48,076 nt of DNA from JAVBMC01 sp031552845 (GTDB lineage Bacteria > Verrucomicrobiota > Kiritimatiellia > RFP12 > DVOR01), in the NCBI GenBank assembly GCA_031552845.1, contig JAVBMC010000006.1, positions 1 through 48,076 of the forward strand, read 5' to 3'. Below are positions 23,213 to 32,006 of the stretch, piece after piece. The notes beneath the pieces are model-generated. The model ran no database searches. It saw only the letters and a list, made by a program, of their open reading frames with translations, and was not told the DNA's origin. Both the position numbers and the translations under genes were made by a program. Each line of letters starts with the position of its first letter. The stretch's first letter is position 1.

Positions 23213-24733
23213 ATGAAGGGATTGATTACGTGTGCAGGAGTGCTGCTGGCACTGGGGGGATCGGCGCAAGTGCTGCAGAGCAATGTCATGAGCGAAGCTT
23301 ATTGGACGTTCTGGAATCCGGAAGTCCAAAAGAAGATCGACGCCGATATCGAGGCGAATCGTAAGGCGGACGCTGTCTTTAAGGTGCCGGGAGCAAAAGC
23401 CGGAACGGATGTGAAGATTGAACAGCTGACGCACGATTTTATTTTCGGCGCGCACATCTTCAACTTCGACCAACTCGGCAGCGACACGCTCAACGCGAAG
23501 TATAAAGATGTTTTCGGCACGCTCCTCAACAGCGCGACGATTGCATTTTATTGGACGGACTTTGAACCGCAGGAAGGCAAGCTCCGCTTCAAGGGCGAAT
23601 ACCGCGACACGGCGGAGTTTTGGAATAAATGCCCCAACCCGCAAGAACAACCGCACTGGCGTCGTCCGGCGACCGACCCTGTGGTGGAGTTCTGCGAATC
23701 CAAAGGCATCCGCGCGCATGGCCACGTATTGTGCTGGGGGGCGTACCATGGACAGATGCCGCCTTGGCTGATACAATACGGTCTCAAGGAGATGCCGTTC
23801 TTGAAGAATTTTAAGCCAGCGGCACTGGGCCGTCCAGGTGCTTGGCCGCCAGGGTCTCCGGATACGCAGATGGCAAAGCACACAACGGAAGAGTGGGCAG
23901 AGATTGCGCCGAACTTCGCGCGGGTTTTGCGTGAGAAGCAGGAGAAGCGGATTATCGAGATTGCCAAACATTATGGCGGCCGTATCCCGAGTTGGGACGT
24001 AGCCGGTGAAAGCACGAAGGACTACAAGAGCGGCGCTCTCAAGCCTAACACCGCATTTTGCTTGAGCCACTACGGCCCGCTTGAGGGGGACTATGTCTAC
24101 CGTTCATTCCAAACCGCACAGAAGGCGTTCCCCTCGAACGTGCTGCTGAACATCAACGACTACCAAAACGAAGATGCATACGTCAACGAAACGCTGGAAC
24201 TGATTGGCCGTGGTTGCAAGATCGACATCGTCGGCTCACAAAAACACTTCGCCAACTCGCAAACAAGCTTAGACATCGCCGCCGGCAAACCGATTGAAAC
24301 GCCGGAGCAAGTGTGGAAGGAGTTTGATATTCTCGCCCGTTCAGGCCGCCCCCTGCACCGCAGCGAAATCACCATCCCCTCGTCGCTCAACAACGACGCC
24401 CGCGGACAAGCCATTCAAGCCGTCATTACCTATAACCTTTACCGCCTCTGGTTCAGCATCAAACCTGTCATGGGCATTAGCTGGTGGAATCTCCTTGATG
24501 ATTGCGGGGCGTATGGCGAACCTTCCGTATCCGGAATCTTCTCGCGCCAAATGGAGCCCAAGCCCGTCTACCACATACTCAATCAACTCATCAACAACGA
24601 TTGGAAGACGCGGCTCAACCTCAAGACCGATGCACAAGGTGCAGTGGCTTTTCGCGGCTTCCGCGGTAAATACCGCGTCACGTGGACTGACGCGCAAGGA
24701 GCCACCCAAGTCCAAGAGTTCCAAGTACGTTAA
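23213..24733 (+). CDS. Secreted GH10 family protein, copy 1, with altered active-site motif
   Basis: A 506-residue exported protein with signal peptide residues 1-19 (MKGLITCAGVLLALGGSAQ). Residues 20-75 form an N-terminal beta segment. The GH10 TIM barrel follows: FGAHIFNFDQ, FYWTDFEPQEG, HGHVLCWGAYHGQMPPWL, acid/base Glu in SWDVAGES (about 263), and nucleophile Glu in LHRSEITI (about 385). In GH10 the residue before the acid/base Glu is a near-invariant Asn. Here it is Gly, whereas copy 2 has Asn. The C-terminal 45 residues form a small beta domain identical in type to copy 2. The start is ATG 23213 after AAGGAGGG. It lies 27 bases before copy 2 in one operon. A xylanase-like role is expected from the family, but activity of this copy is doubtful. 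Confidence 0.88.
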   Translation: MKGLITCAGVLLALGGSAQVLQSNVMSEAYWTFWNPEVQKKIDADIEANRKADAVFKVPGAKAGTDVKIEQLTHDFIFGAHIFNFDQLGSDTLNAKYKDVFGTLLNSATIAFYWTDFEPQEGKLRFKGEYRDTAEFWNKCPNPQEQPHWRRPATDPVVEFCESKGIRAHGHVLCWGAYHGQMPPWLIQYGLKEMPFLKNFKPAALGRPGAWPPGSPDTQMAKHTTEEWAEIAPNFARVLREKQEKRIIEIAKHYGGRIPSWDVAGESTKDYKSGALKPNTAFCLSHYGPLEGDYVYRSFQTAQKAFPSNVLLNINDYQNEDAYVNETLELIGRGCKIDIVGSQKHFANSQTSLDIAAGKPIETPEQVWKEFDILARSGRPLHRSEITIPSSLNNDARGQAIQAVITYNLYRLWFSIKPVMGISWWNLLDDCGAYGEPSVSGIFSRQMEPKPVYHILNQLINNDWKTRLNLKTDAQGAVAFRGFRGKYRVTWTDAQGATQVQEFQVR

Positions 24734-24760
24734 CCACGTCATATACACTAAGGAGGATAC

Positions 24761-26278
24761 ATGAAAAGAATGTTTGTATGCGCAGGAGTACTGCTGGCGT
24801 TGGGGGGATCGGCACAAGTCCTGCAGAGCAATGTGATGAACGAGGCCTATTGGGCGTTCTGGAACCCTGAGGTTCAGAAGAAGATCGATGCCGACATCGA
24901 AGCCAACCGCAAGGCGGATGCCGTCTTCAAGGTGCCGGGAGCAAAAGCCGGGACTGATGTGAAGATTGAACAGCTGACGCATGATTTTGTGTTTGGCGCG
25001 AACATCTTCAACTTCGACCAGCTCGGCAGCGATGACCTCAACGCGAAGTATAGAGATGTTTTCGGCACCCTCCTCAACGGTGCGACAATCGGGTTCTATT
25101 GGGCGTCCTTTGAACCGGAGGAAGGCAAGCTCCGCATCAAAGGCGAATACCGCGATACGGCCGAGTTCTGGAACAAGTGCCCCAACCCGAAAGAACAACC
25201 GCACTGGCGCCGTCCGGCAACCGACCCGGTGGTCGAGTTCTGTGAATCCAAAGGCATCCGCATGCATGGCCACGTGTTGTGCTGGGCAACTTATCAGGGG
25301 CAAATGCCGATGTGGCTTCTGGAAAAAGGTTTTAAAGAGATGCCCTTCTTGAAAAACTTTAAGCAGGAAAAGCCGCCGCGTTTCGGCTCCTGGCCCCCGG
25401 GATCTCCGGATACGCAACTGGCAAAGCATACGCCGGAAGAGTGGGCGGAGCTCGCACCCAACTTTGCGAATATCTTACGCGAAAAGCAGGCCAATCGGAT
25501 TATCGAGATCGCCAAGCATTACGGCGGACGCCTGCCGAGCTGGGACGTGGCAAATGAAAGCGCAAAGGATTACCAGCTGGGTAACTTAGTGCCGGGCTCT
25601 GCCTACTGCTTGAGCCACTACGGCCCGTTTTTGGGCGATTACCCCTACCGTGCATTCCAGACCGCACAGAAAGCCTTCCCTTCGAACGTGCTGCTGAACA
25701 TCAATGACTATCTCAATGAGGAGGCGTACGTCAAGCAGACGCTCGATATGATTGACCGTGGCTGCAGGATTGACATTGTCGGTTCGCAAAAACATTTCTT
25801 CAATCCACAAGAGTGCTTGGACATCGCCGACGGCAAAGATATTGAAACACCCGAGAAGGTTTGGAAAGAGTTTGAACTGCTCGCCCGCACCGGGCGCCCT
25901 CTGCACCGCAGCGAAATCACCATCACCGCGCCCAACAATGATGCCCGCGGACAAGCCATACAAGCCGTCATCGCCTGCAACCTCTACCGCCTCTGGTTCA
26001 GCATCAAGCCGACCATGGGCATCACCTGGTGGAATCTTGTTGACGATTGCGGGTCACTCCACGAAACCGCTGTCTCCGGCATATTCACGCGTCAAATGAA
26101 ACCCAAGCCCGTCTACCACGCACTCAATCAACTCATCAACAACGACTGGAAAACGCGCCTCAACCTCAAGACCGACGCGCAAGGCGCCGTAGCCTTCCGT
26201 GGCTTCCGCGGCAAATACCGCGCCACATGGACTGATGCGCAAGGCGTTACCCGCACTCAAGAGTTCGACGTACGCTAA
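24761..26278 (+). CDS. Secreted GH10 family endo-beta-1,4-xylanase-like enzyme, copy 2
   Basis: A 505-residue tandem paralogue of the preceding gene, highly similar throughout at DNA and protein level. Signal peptide residues 1-19, start ATG 24761 after AAGGAGG. GH10 motifs are intact: FGANIFNFDQ, FYWASFEPEEG, HGHVLCWATYQGQMPMWL, acid/base motif SWDVANES with the conserved Asn-Glu pair, and nucleophile in LHRSEITIT. The C-terminal beta domain (LKTDAQGAVAFRGFRGKYR) is shared with copy 1. It is probably the catalytically competent member of the pair. It ends before a bidirectional terminator (26326-26366). Confidence 0.92.
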   Translation: MKRMFVCAGVLLALGGSAQVLQSNVMNEAYWAFWNPEVQKKIDADIEANRKADAVFKVPGAKAGTDVKIEQLTHDFVFGANIFNFDQLGSDDLNAKYRDVFGTLLNGATIGFYWASFEPEEGKLRIKGEYRDTAEFWNKCPNPKEQPHWRRPATDPVVEFCESKGIRMHGHVLCWATYQGQMPMWLLEKGFKEMPFLKNFKQEKPPRFGSWPPGSPDTQLAKHTPEEWAELAPNFANILREKQANRIIEIAKHYGGRLPSWDVANESAKDYQLGNLVPGSAYCLSHYGPFLGDYPYRAFQTAQKAFPSNVLLNINDYLNEEAYVKQTLDMIDRGCRIDIVGSQKHFFNPQECLDIADGKDIETPEKVWKEFELLARTGRPLHRSEITITAPNNDARGQAIQAVIACNLYRLWFSIKPTMGITWWNLVDDCGSLHETAVSGIFTRQMKPKPVYHALNQLINNDWKTRLNLKTDAQGAVAFRGFRGKYRATWTDAQGVTRTQEFDVR

Positions 26279-26325
26279 ACGCCTCTGCTCCGCACGGCGC
26301 GCTCGGCGAGCATCGCCCTACCCAA

Positions 26326-26366
26326 CAAAAAAGAGAGGGCGCAACCATTAAGATTGCGCCCTCTCT
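26326..26366. terminator. Bidirectional terminator between GH10 genes and adhesin
   Basis: AGAGAGGGCGCAA (26332-26344) and TTGCGCCCTCTCT (26354-26366) form a 13-bp stem. Six A on the left give a T-tract for the minus-strand adhesin. The plus-strand side has only GTTT. It serves the convergent genes. Confidence 0.88.
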
Positions 26367-26409
26367 GTTTATGCGTATGGCAAGAACCTTACCACACCGT
26401 GTGAAACAA

Positions 26410-29400
26410 TTAATATATCGAAACAGGATAGGAGCGTTTGATCGGATACGAAACAGGCTTGTCATCGTAAGACAGCCACGTCTCTGGAAGCAGGTAGAAC
26501 CCTCTTCCATATCCTGATGCAGGAGTAGGCACAGGAGGTGGAGTTTCGCCTCCTTCTATAGGCGAACAATCATCACCCTCACAGGAGTCACCGGAGTCGC
26601 CGTTGCTACTGGGCTCGTGCAACAACACGCCTTGACAGGCAATCGAGGTTGCCTTGAGTTTAGGTGTGGCAGTATCATAGTCAATGTCATACACGTTGAA
26701 CTTTCCGGTGAAAAGCCCTGTCGCTTTGTTCAGGGTTAAGGTCAACACGTTGGGATTATATTCATCAAACTCATAATCCTCATACTCCCGGTTGTAGAAC
26801 GGTGCCTTGCCTTTCGGAATCTTAATGCCACCCTTACCGTCAGACTCAAGCTCAACAAAACATTCGTCCGCACTAAACCCTTTACCCGCGTAATAATCGG
26901 CTAGATTAACGGTCTTGTCATAAAGACCTCCATCAGCGAAGAGGGACATTGCAAAACGGTCCTCGGTGGCTGGTGTCTTACCTGTCGGTGTTTTGCCGGG
27001 ATAATACCAGTTAAACGCGGTAACATCATTCATACCGTTAGTGCTCACGCCGATTGCACCGACAAAAGCACCCTTCGCGCTATAGAGCGGAACAAAGCAC
27101 GGCATCATGCCCACGCCATCCATAAGCTGGAGCGTGGTGCTGCCACTAACGGCTGTACCATCGGCGAGCTTGCCGGAATACTTGACAGCTCCCTTTGCTG
27201 CGACGGTTACGGTGAGATACCCATCGCCTTCAGGAATGTTCTCCGCCTCACCTAAACTGCCATCAATTTCTACACCGCTCAGTGCAAAGGTGTAGTAATT
27301 TCCGGCGAAATCGGCAAGTGCGGCCGAGGCGGCAGCAAAGGATTCTTCTTTGGCATTGAGGAACGGGTTACGCTGTGCATCCGTGTAATACGCCGTACCA
27401 TTGATCTCGCCAGACATCTGAAACGCGGAGTTCCAAGGTTGCTCGACATCCAGCGTCAATTGCAACGTCTGTCCCTTCGCCGTTTGCATTGCCGCCATGA
27501 AGTACTCATCCTGCCTGTCTGACCACGATGGTGCAGTGAAAGACCACGTGCCATTGGTTGAGACCACCTTGGCGGTAATTTTACCGGCAGAGGAGACCGT
27601 AGCCGTAAGCAAGCCCCACCCATCAAAATTCTCGTCTAAGATAACTCCGTTAAACGTTCCCTGCGCATTCCAAGGCAAAGCCTCGATCGTAATCGGCGGC
27701 AGGGCGATTGTCGCAACCTTCTTGCTGTTAGCCACACTGGTGACCTTAACAGACGCTGCACCGAAAGTTCCAGCCTTGGTCGGCACGCCGGAGATCAAAC
27801 CGGTCGCCGCATTGATCTTCACTCCGGCCGGCAAACCGGTAGCCGTGAACTTAACCGGCTTTGCATCATCGTTAATTTCCACCTGCATCTCGAAGGGCAC
27901 GCCTACCATTTGGTTCTCCGCGTCCGTGACATAATCAATCTCCGGGTCAGCACAGTCAGTTTTCAAACGGAACCGTGCAACATACACTGTGTCGACGCCC
28001 GGCACAACCTTGATAGCCGCGGTGGCCTCGCCGTTATCCCAATCCACAAAGAGCGCATCCTTATTCGGTTTTGCGGTGAGTGTCACAGCCTTACCATTAA
28101 CGACCTGCCCGTTGAGAGGTGACACCGTGATTGTGCCCGGACCATCGGCGATTACATAAACCGTCGGCAGCGCACCGGCCGCGACCCACTTCGCATAGAA
28201 AGCAGTCGTTTCTGTCACGCTGGCCGAAGATGTGATAGGCACACCTGAGCCGCCACTGTTGGTGAACCATCCTAAGAAAGTATAACCTTCACGAACCGGC
28301 GCAGGAGGCAAGTTGTACCACGAGCCATACATCTGGCTTTCACTCTGGTCTGCCGGTTCACCGCCGTTGCCATTGAACGTGACAGGAATCACGCCATAAA
28401 TCCACTTTGCATACAACGTATGACTCGACGACTGCGTCACCGTAGTCCCTGAACTTACCCGCGTACCGGTGCCATTGACTCCCGTATACCAACCCAAGAA
28501 AGCATAATCAGTACGCGACGGCACAGGCAATGTGCCATAGCTATAGCTTTGCATGACCTCCTTCGTCGAAGCCGCAACCGTCCCTCCCTGCGCATCAAAT
28601 GAAATATTGTAGGTATTCACATAAACCACCCACTGCGCATAGAGCGTCTGACCGGCTGTAATCGCCACGGTTGACTCAGAAGTAACCTTCGTTCCGCCGG
28701 TCTTGGCGGTAAACCACCCCATAAAGGAGAAGCCCGCCCGCACCGGTGCCGCCGGGAGCGTATAAGTTTCCCCATACGTCACACTGACTGTCTGTTTAGC
28801 AGGCGTGCCGCTAGCCGCATCACAAGTCACCGTAAATGTTTTGGGTGACCAGCGTGCATAAAGCGTATGATTAGATTCTTGATTGACGATAGTACCAGCA
28901 GTCACCTGTACTCCACCGTGGGAGTCTGTATACCAACCAACAAAAGTAAACCCTATACGAGATGTGGTCGGAAGCGTCCCGTAGGCGGAACCGTACGTTA
29001 CGCTTTTACCTGCGGGAGTATTTCCTTCTTTTCCATCAAAATACACCACATATTTTCCAGGCTTCCAAGTTTTTCCTCCGATGGTATCGGCAAGCGATGT
29101 TAACATCGGATACCCATCTGGTGAATTGTTTAGCGTCCATGCACCAGACCAGCCAGCATCATACTCGTCGCGATCCATCGTTAACGCAACCAGCAAATCT
29201 GTAGTGCTGGTGCTATAAGCTTTACCTCCAATAGTATTACATACCCATCCCGAAATCCGATCAGCCAGTAGGCCAGGTGCGGAGCCAAAGCTTGAAACCG
29301 TTTGTCGATTAAAAGGGCCAAAATCCCATATGCTCCCGGCGCTAGTCGCAGAACCGTTCCACCAAAAACAATAGGTAAGCATGGCAACCAGAGCACCATC

Positions 29401-30678
29401 CGATTTCAAAGAACGTCCAACAAGTCCCCCGCTAGAACCGTTATTTACAATTACACCTCTGCTATAAGACTTTCGAATTCCAGTCTTGAGTGTTGAATCT
29501 CCAATAAGACCACCAGCGGCAACATCAGTGGAAGAATTAACATAAATATTTCCACTATTCATACAATTGATTATACCTCTATTAAAACGAGGATACATGC
29601 CACCTCCACCTCCAACACCAACAAGCCCGCCAACACCGCCAGCAGCCCCATTTGACATACGAATGACTCCACGATTGCAACACGTGACAATTCCTCCTAC
29701 ATTGCCTCCTCTCCATGCCCCTACAATACCTCCACCATATTTTCCGGTGGAATGAACTTCTGCGAGATTCACGCATTGTTCAATCGATTCGCTTGCTCCG
29801 GCAATACCCCCAACTGTAGGTGCCTCAATTTTGCCGCTAACCTGAGCATTCTTTATAAAAATTCCTTCTGCTACAATACCGCCTGCATATTCACTTCCTA
29901 TGACGGTGACGTTGTCTGCCAAAATATCACTTAGGTTATCAATATTGCCCAAAGCTCCGCCAGCCGTTTTCCCAGTAACAATAGTGTTAATGACTTTTAA
30001 TTTTGTGGCTGCCATATAAAGAGTGAATCCGGCAATTCCTCCGGCACCTCCTATGCCTGTCACAGTAGAATTTTTTATAGTGATGTTGCTTATAAGATCA
30101 CCATTACCGTCGATCGAGCCTGCAAGAACTCCAGTATATTTCCCTCCCTCCACAATGGCTCCATCAATTGTTAGGTTATAAACCCATCCTCTTTTTATGT
30201 AATCATCGCACAATTTGTTGTATTCCGAATCACTAATATTATCCCCACGAGGATTTCCCGTACATAGAGAGCCAAAAAGACCCACATTCTCGACTTTCAG
30301 CGAAGTGCCGTTACACCGTAACCCTTTTATAGTATGTCCATTTCCATCAAAGATTACGCCATAATAGGGACACCATCCTGATGTGTTATTGATTGGTATC
30401 CAATCATGAGCACTAAGATCAATATCTGCAGCAAGTTGAATGCGCTTGTCACAGGGAAAAAGATTACGGTTAGTGAGATAAGCAAATTGAGCAAGTTGTC
30501 CTGCTGTTTTAATTGTAAGAGTCACCCCGTCAGTTTTCCATGATGCGTCCCGATACGCCTCCCAAGTGTCTGCAAAAGTAGTAGTAGCGGTTGAAAAGCC
30601 CATCAGCAAAAAGCCAAGTGTGGCAACTACCCAACGTCCCATCGTTCTCGCGAGAGAACATCCTGAATTTAATTTCAT
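26410..30678 (-). CDS. Large exported surface protein with GLUG-like and InlB B-repeats
   Basis: A 1422-residue protein, probably an adhesin or cell-surface protein. The start is the ATG at 30678 with GAGG six bases upstream. A signal peptide lies in residues 1-37 (hydrophobic GRWVVATLGFLLMGFSTA). Residues about 60-470 are beta-helix/GLUG-like (GVIFDGNGHTIKGL, GGIAGF, GGLVG repeats). Residues about 539-833 contain four InlB B-repeats (Listeria-Bacteroides type), each ending in a (L/F)YA(R/K/Q)W motif. An Ig-like putative domain follows (about 880-1000; LPAGVKINAATGLISGVPTKAGTF), then a C-terminal region of unknown fold to a Pro-rich end. No LPXTG or PEP-CTERM sorting signal is visible. The 5' half is clearly more AT-rich than its neighbours. 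A long structured leader precedes it. Confidence 0.85.
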   Translation of the reverse strand: MKLNSGCSLARTMGRWVVATLGFLLMGFSTATTTFADTWEAYRDASWKTDGVTLTIKTAGQLAQFAYLTNRNLFPCDKRIQLAADIDLSAHDWIPINNTSGWCPYYGVIFDGNGHTIKGLRCNGTSLKVENVGLFGSLCTGNPRGDNISDSEYNKLCDDYIKRGWVYNLTIDGAIVEGGKYTGVLAGSIDGNGDLISNITIKNSTVTGIGGAGGIAGFTLYMAATKLKVINTIVTGKTAGGALGNIDNLSDILADNVTVIGSEYAGGIVAEGIFIKNAQVSGKIEAPTVGGIAGASESIEQCVNLAEVHSTGKYGGGIVGAWRGGNVGGIVTCCNRGVIRMSNGAAGGVGGLVGVGGGGGMYPRFNRGIINCMNSGNIYVNSSTDVAAGGLIGDSTLKTGIRKSYSRGVIVNNGSSGGLVGRSLKSDGALVAMLTYCFWWNGSATSAGSIWDFGPFNRQTVSSFGSAPGLLADRISGWVCNTIGGKAYSTSTTDLLVALTMDRDEYDAGWSGAWTLNNSPDGYPMLTSLADTIGGKTWKPGKYVVYFDGKEGNTPAGKSVTYGSAYGTLPTTSRIGFTFVGWYTDSHGGVQVTAGTIVNQESNHTLYARWSPKTFTVTCDAASGTPAKQTVSVTYGETYTLPAAPVRAGFSFMGWFTAKTGGTKVTSESTVAITAGQTLYAQWVVYVNTYNISFDAQGGTVAASTKEVMQSYSYGTLPVPSRTDYAFLGWYTGVNGTGTRVSSGTTVTQSSSHTLYAKWIYGVIPVTFNGNGGEPADQSESQMYGSWYNLPPAPVREGYTFLGWFTNSGGSGVPITSSASVTETTAFYAKWVAAGALPTVYVIADGPGTITVSPLNGQVVNGKAVTLTAKPNKDALFVDWDNGEATAAIKVVPGVDTVYVARFRLKTDCADPEIDYVTDAENQMVGVPFEMQVEINDDAKPVKFTATGLPAGVKINAATGLISGVPTKAGTFGAASVKVTSVANSKKVATIALPPITIEALPWNAQGTFNGVILDENFDGWGLLTATVSSAGKITAKVVSTNGTWSFTAPSWSDRQDEYFMAAMQTAKGQTLQLTLDVEQPWNSAFQMSGEINGTAYYTDAQRNPFLNAKEESFAAASAALADFAGNYYTFALSGVEIDGSLGEAENIPEGDGYLTVTVAAKGAVKYSGKLADGTAVSGSTTLQLMDGVGMMPCFVPLYSAKGAFVGAIGVSTNGMNDVTAFNWYYPGKTPTGKTPATEDRFAMSLFADGGLYDKTVNLADYYAGKGFSADECFVELESDGKGGIKIPKGKAPFYNREYEDYEFDEYNPNVLTLTLNKATGLFTGKFNVYDIDYDTATPKLKATSIACQGVLLHEPSSNGDSGDSCEGDDCSPIEGGETPPPVPTPASGYGRGFYLLPETWLSYDDKPVSYPIKRSYPVSIY

Positions 30679-30714
30679 GCGTAACCTCAACTTGCCCTGT
30701 GTTAAAGAGTGCTA
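30672..30714 (-). promoter_or_regulatory. Start-codon hairpin in the adhesin leader
   Basis: Minus strand ATGCGTA, about 35 bases upstream of the start, is fully complementary to TACGCAT, which contains the first two bases of the adhesin start codon and ends next to its GAGG. Folding would hide the start. Confidence 0.45.
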
Positions 30715-30728
30715 CGCATCCGGGCAAT

Positions 30729-30810
30729 AAAAAAGGCGTACCTCCTGAATCATATCTCAATCGAGGTATCACCAAACACCTATAACAAAATATGACCAAG
30801 AGAGTACGCC
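30729..30810 (-). terminator. Three-helix hairpin with T-tract in the adhesin 5' leader (attenuator)
   Basis: Minus strand GGCGTAC / GTACGCC (30804-30810 with 30735-30741) encloses TCATAT / ATATGA and AGGTGT / ATACCT, then six T. It lies about 170 bases downstream of the inferred promoter and 50 upstream of the start, so it could terminate transcription before the gene. Confidence 0.6.
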
Positions 30811-30985
30811 ACGTGTAGAAACACGCAGCGCACCGTCCTATTCAGCCTTGTTATTAGAAATTGGTGATTTCGATTGAAGCTGTAATAAGCGGTGTGCTTA
30901 TTCTATTCGCGCACATCCCACAAGGGACGCACACGACGATGGAAAAGAACAGACGGATTTATAAGTGTCATCCGTACTGCTGGTT

Positions 30986-31014
30986 ATGATATTCCTTTTT
31001 GACGGGCATTGCAA
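30986..31014 (-). promoter_or_regulatory. Inferred distal promoter of the adhesin
   Basis: Minus strand TTGCAA (31009-31014), 17 bases, TATCAT (30986-30991). It gives a leader of about 300 bases with the attenuator-like hairpin and start-codon hairpin. Confidence 0.45.
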
Positions 31015-31054
31015 GCGAAAAGGGCACCTCTAATAATTCACTTGGGGCGAGCAG

Positions 31055-31083
31055 GCTCACGCGGAGACGCGGAGTCGCGGAGA
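31055..31083 (+). repeat. Left arm of a 29-bp perfect inverted repeat
   Basis: 29 bases beginning GCTCACGCGGAGACG are exactly the reverse complement of 31869-31897. The two arms enclose 785 bp of non-coding DNA containing palindrome array D. Confidence 0.9.
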
Positions 31084-31374
31084 AATTCATAGCCCGTTAA
31101 CGTACGGAACACAATGCCCGACGGAAGATTTTCTGCGGAGCACTCATAGCAACAATCGCATCAGCCCCACTCTCCAAGGCAGGGTACGTTTCGCCGAAAC
31201 CGCCGCCCCGCGTTTAGCCTCCCCCACTTATTACCTATCACCTATTACTTACTACTTCTCTTCATTACCCCACGCGGTGCCTCGACGAGCATCGCCCTAC
31301 CCGCTGACGCACACCAAGACCCCGGCTACCGCAACGCCTGCTGCAACGACAAGGACCGCTCATGCCAATTTCAC

Positions 31375-31696
31375 ATCCTTCCAAGGATAAGTCTGCATCC
31401 TTAGCATCAGCCATTTATATCCTTAGAATGATAAGTTTGCATCCTTACCGTGATCCATTTGTATCCTTCGTGTGATCATGCCTGATCCTTACCGTGATCG
31501 TACCTAAACACACTAAGGATTGTGTTGAATCACACGAGAGATTTGGATGCGCGCAACGTTGGACAGCACCCTGACCAACATTGGATAGTGTTGTGTCTAA
31601 CGTTGGACATCGTTGTGTCCAACATTGGACAGCGCGGTGTCGAACGTTGGGCAGCTCAGTGTCGAACATTGGACAAAATAGTGTCCAACATTGGAC
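31375..31696. repeat. Palindrome array D: fifteen units at 22-bp pitch with two successive cores
   Basis: 14-bp cores start at 31375 and then every 22 bp up to 31683 without exception. Units 1-6 begin ATCCTT (first ATCCTTCCAAGGAT, others mostly ATCCTTNNNNTGAT). Units 7-8 (31507, 31529) carry the inverted form, AACACACTAAGGAT and ATCACACGAGAGAT. Units 9-15 change to GTCCAACRTTGGAC variants, for example GACCAACATTGGAT, GTCTAACGTTGGAC and GTCGAACATTGGAC. The 8-bp spacers vary. Phase is kept across the change of motif. The surrounding intergenic region 31084-31374 and 31697-31868 shows no gene. Confidence 0.92.
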
Positions 31697-31868
31697 CGAT
31701 TTTTTACACAGAAAGCGCAAACCTCCGCCGCGGGCATCCCCGTACAAGAGAAAGCCCGTAAACACTGGGCGTGCGCGATATGTAGACCGTATTTCATATT
31801 GTGATTATGTAAACGCAGAAAGGGTTATTTTATTGCCGGATTTTAACCCACCTTATTACTTTCCTCTC

Positions 31869-31897
31869 TCTCCGCGACTCCGCGTCTCCGCGTGAGC
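31869..31897 (-). repeat. Right arm of the 29-bp perfect inverted repeat
   Basis: Exact reverse complement of 31055-31083. It lies about 50 bp from the terminator of the glycosidase at 32007. Confidence 0.9.
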
Positions 31898-31945
31898 TTT
31901 CATCACTCCTCTCCTCCTCCTTCTCCTCTCTCCACGTCCCCAAAC

Positions 31946-31975
31946 AAAAAAGCCCTGCGGGGTTTCCGCAGGGCT
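31946..31975 (-). terminator. Intrinsic terminator of the glycosidase at 32007 (cassette type)
   Basis: Minus strand AGCCCTGCGG / CCGCAGGGCT with loop AAACC, then six T. It has the same stem and preceding 3' UTR as at 15196-15235. Confidence 0.9.
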
Positions 31976-32006
31976 CAGGCTTGTTATATAGAAGGATACG
32001 GCGTTC

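Noticed and set aside
31375..31696. CRISPR array
   Set aside because: Units recur at 22 bp with spacers of only 6-10 bp, the repeats vary between units, and there is no cas gene. It is not a CRISPR.
31445..31895. Open frames across array D on both strands
   Set aside because: They arise because 22 is not a multiple of 3 and the repeat words lack stops in some frames. Their peptides are low complexity, without ribosome sites.
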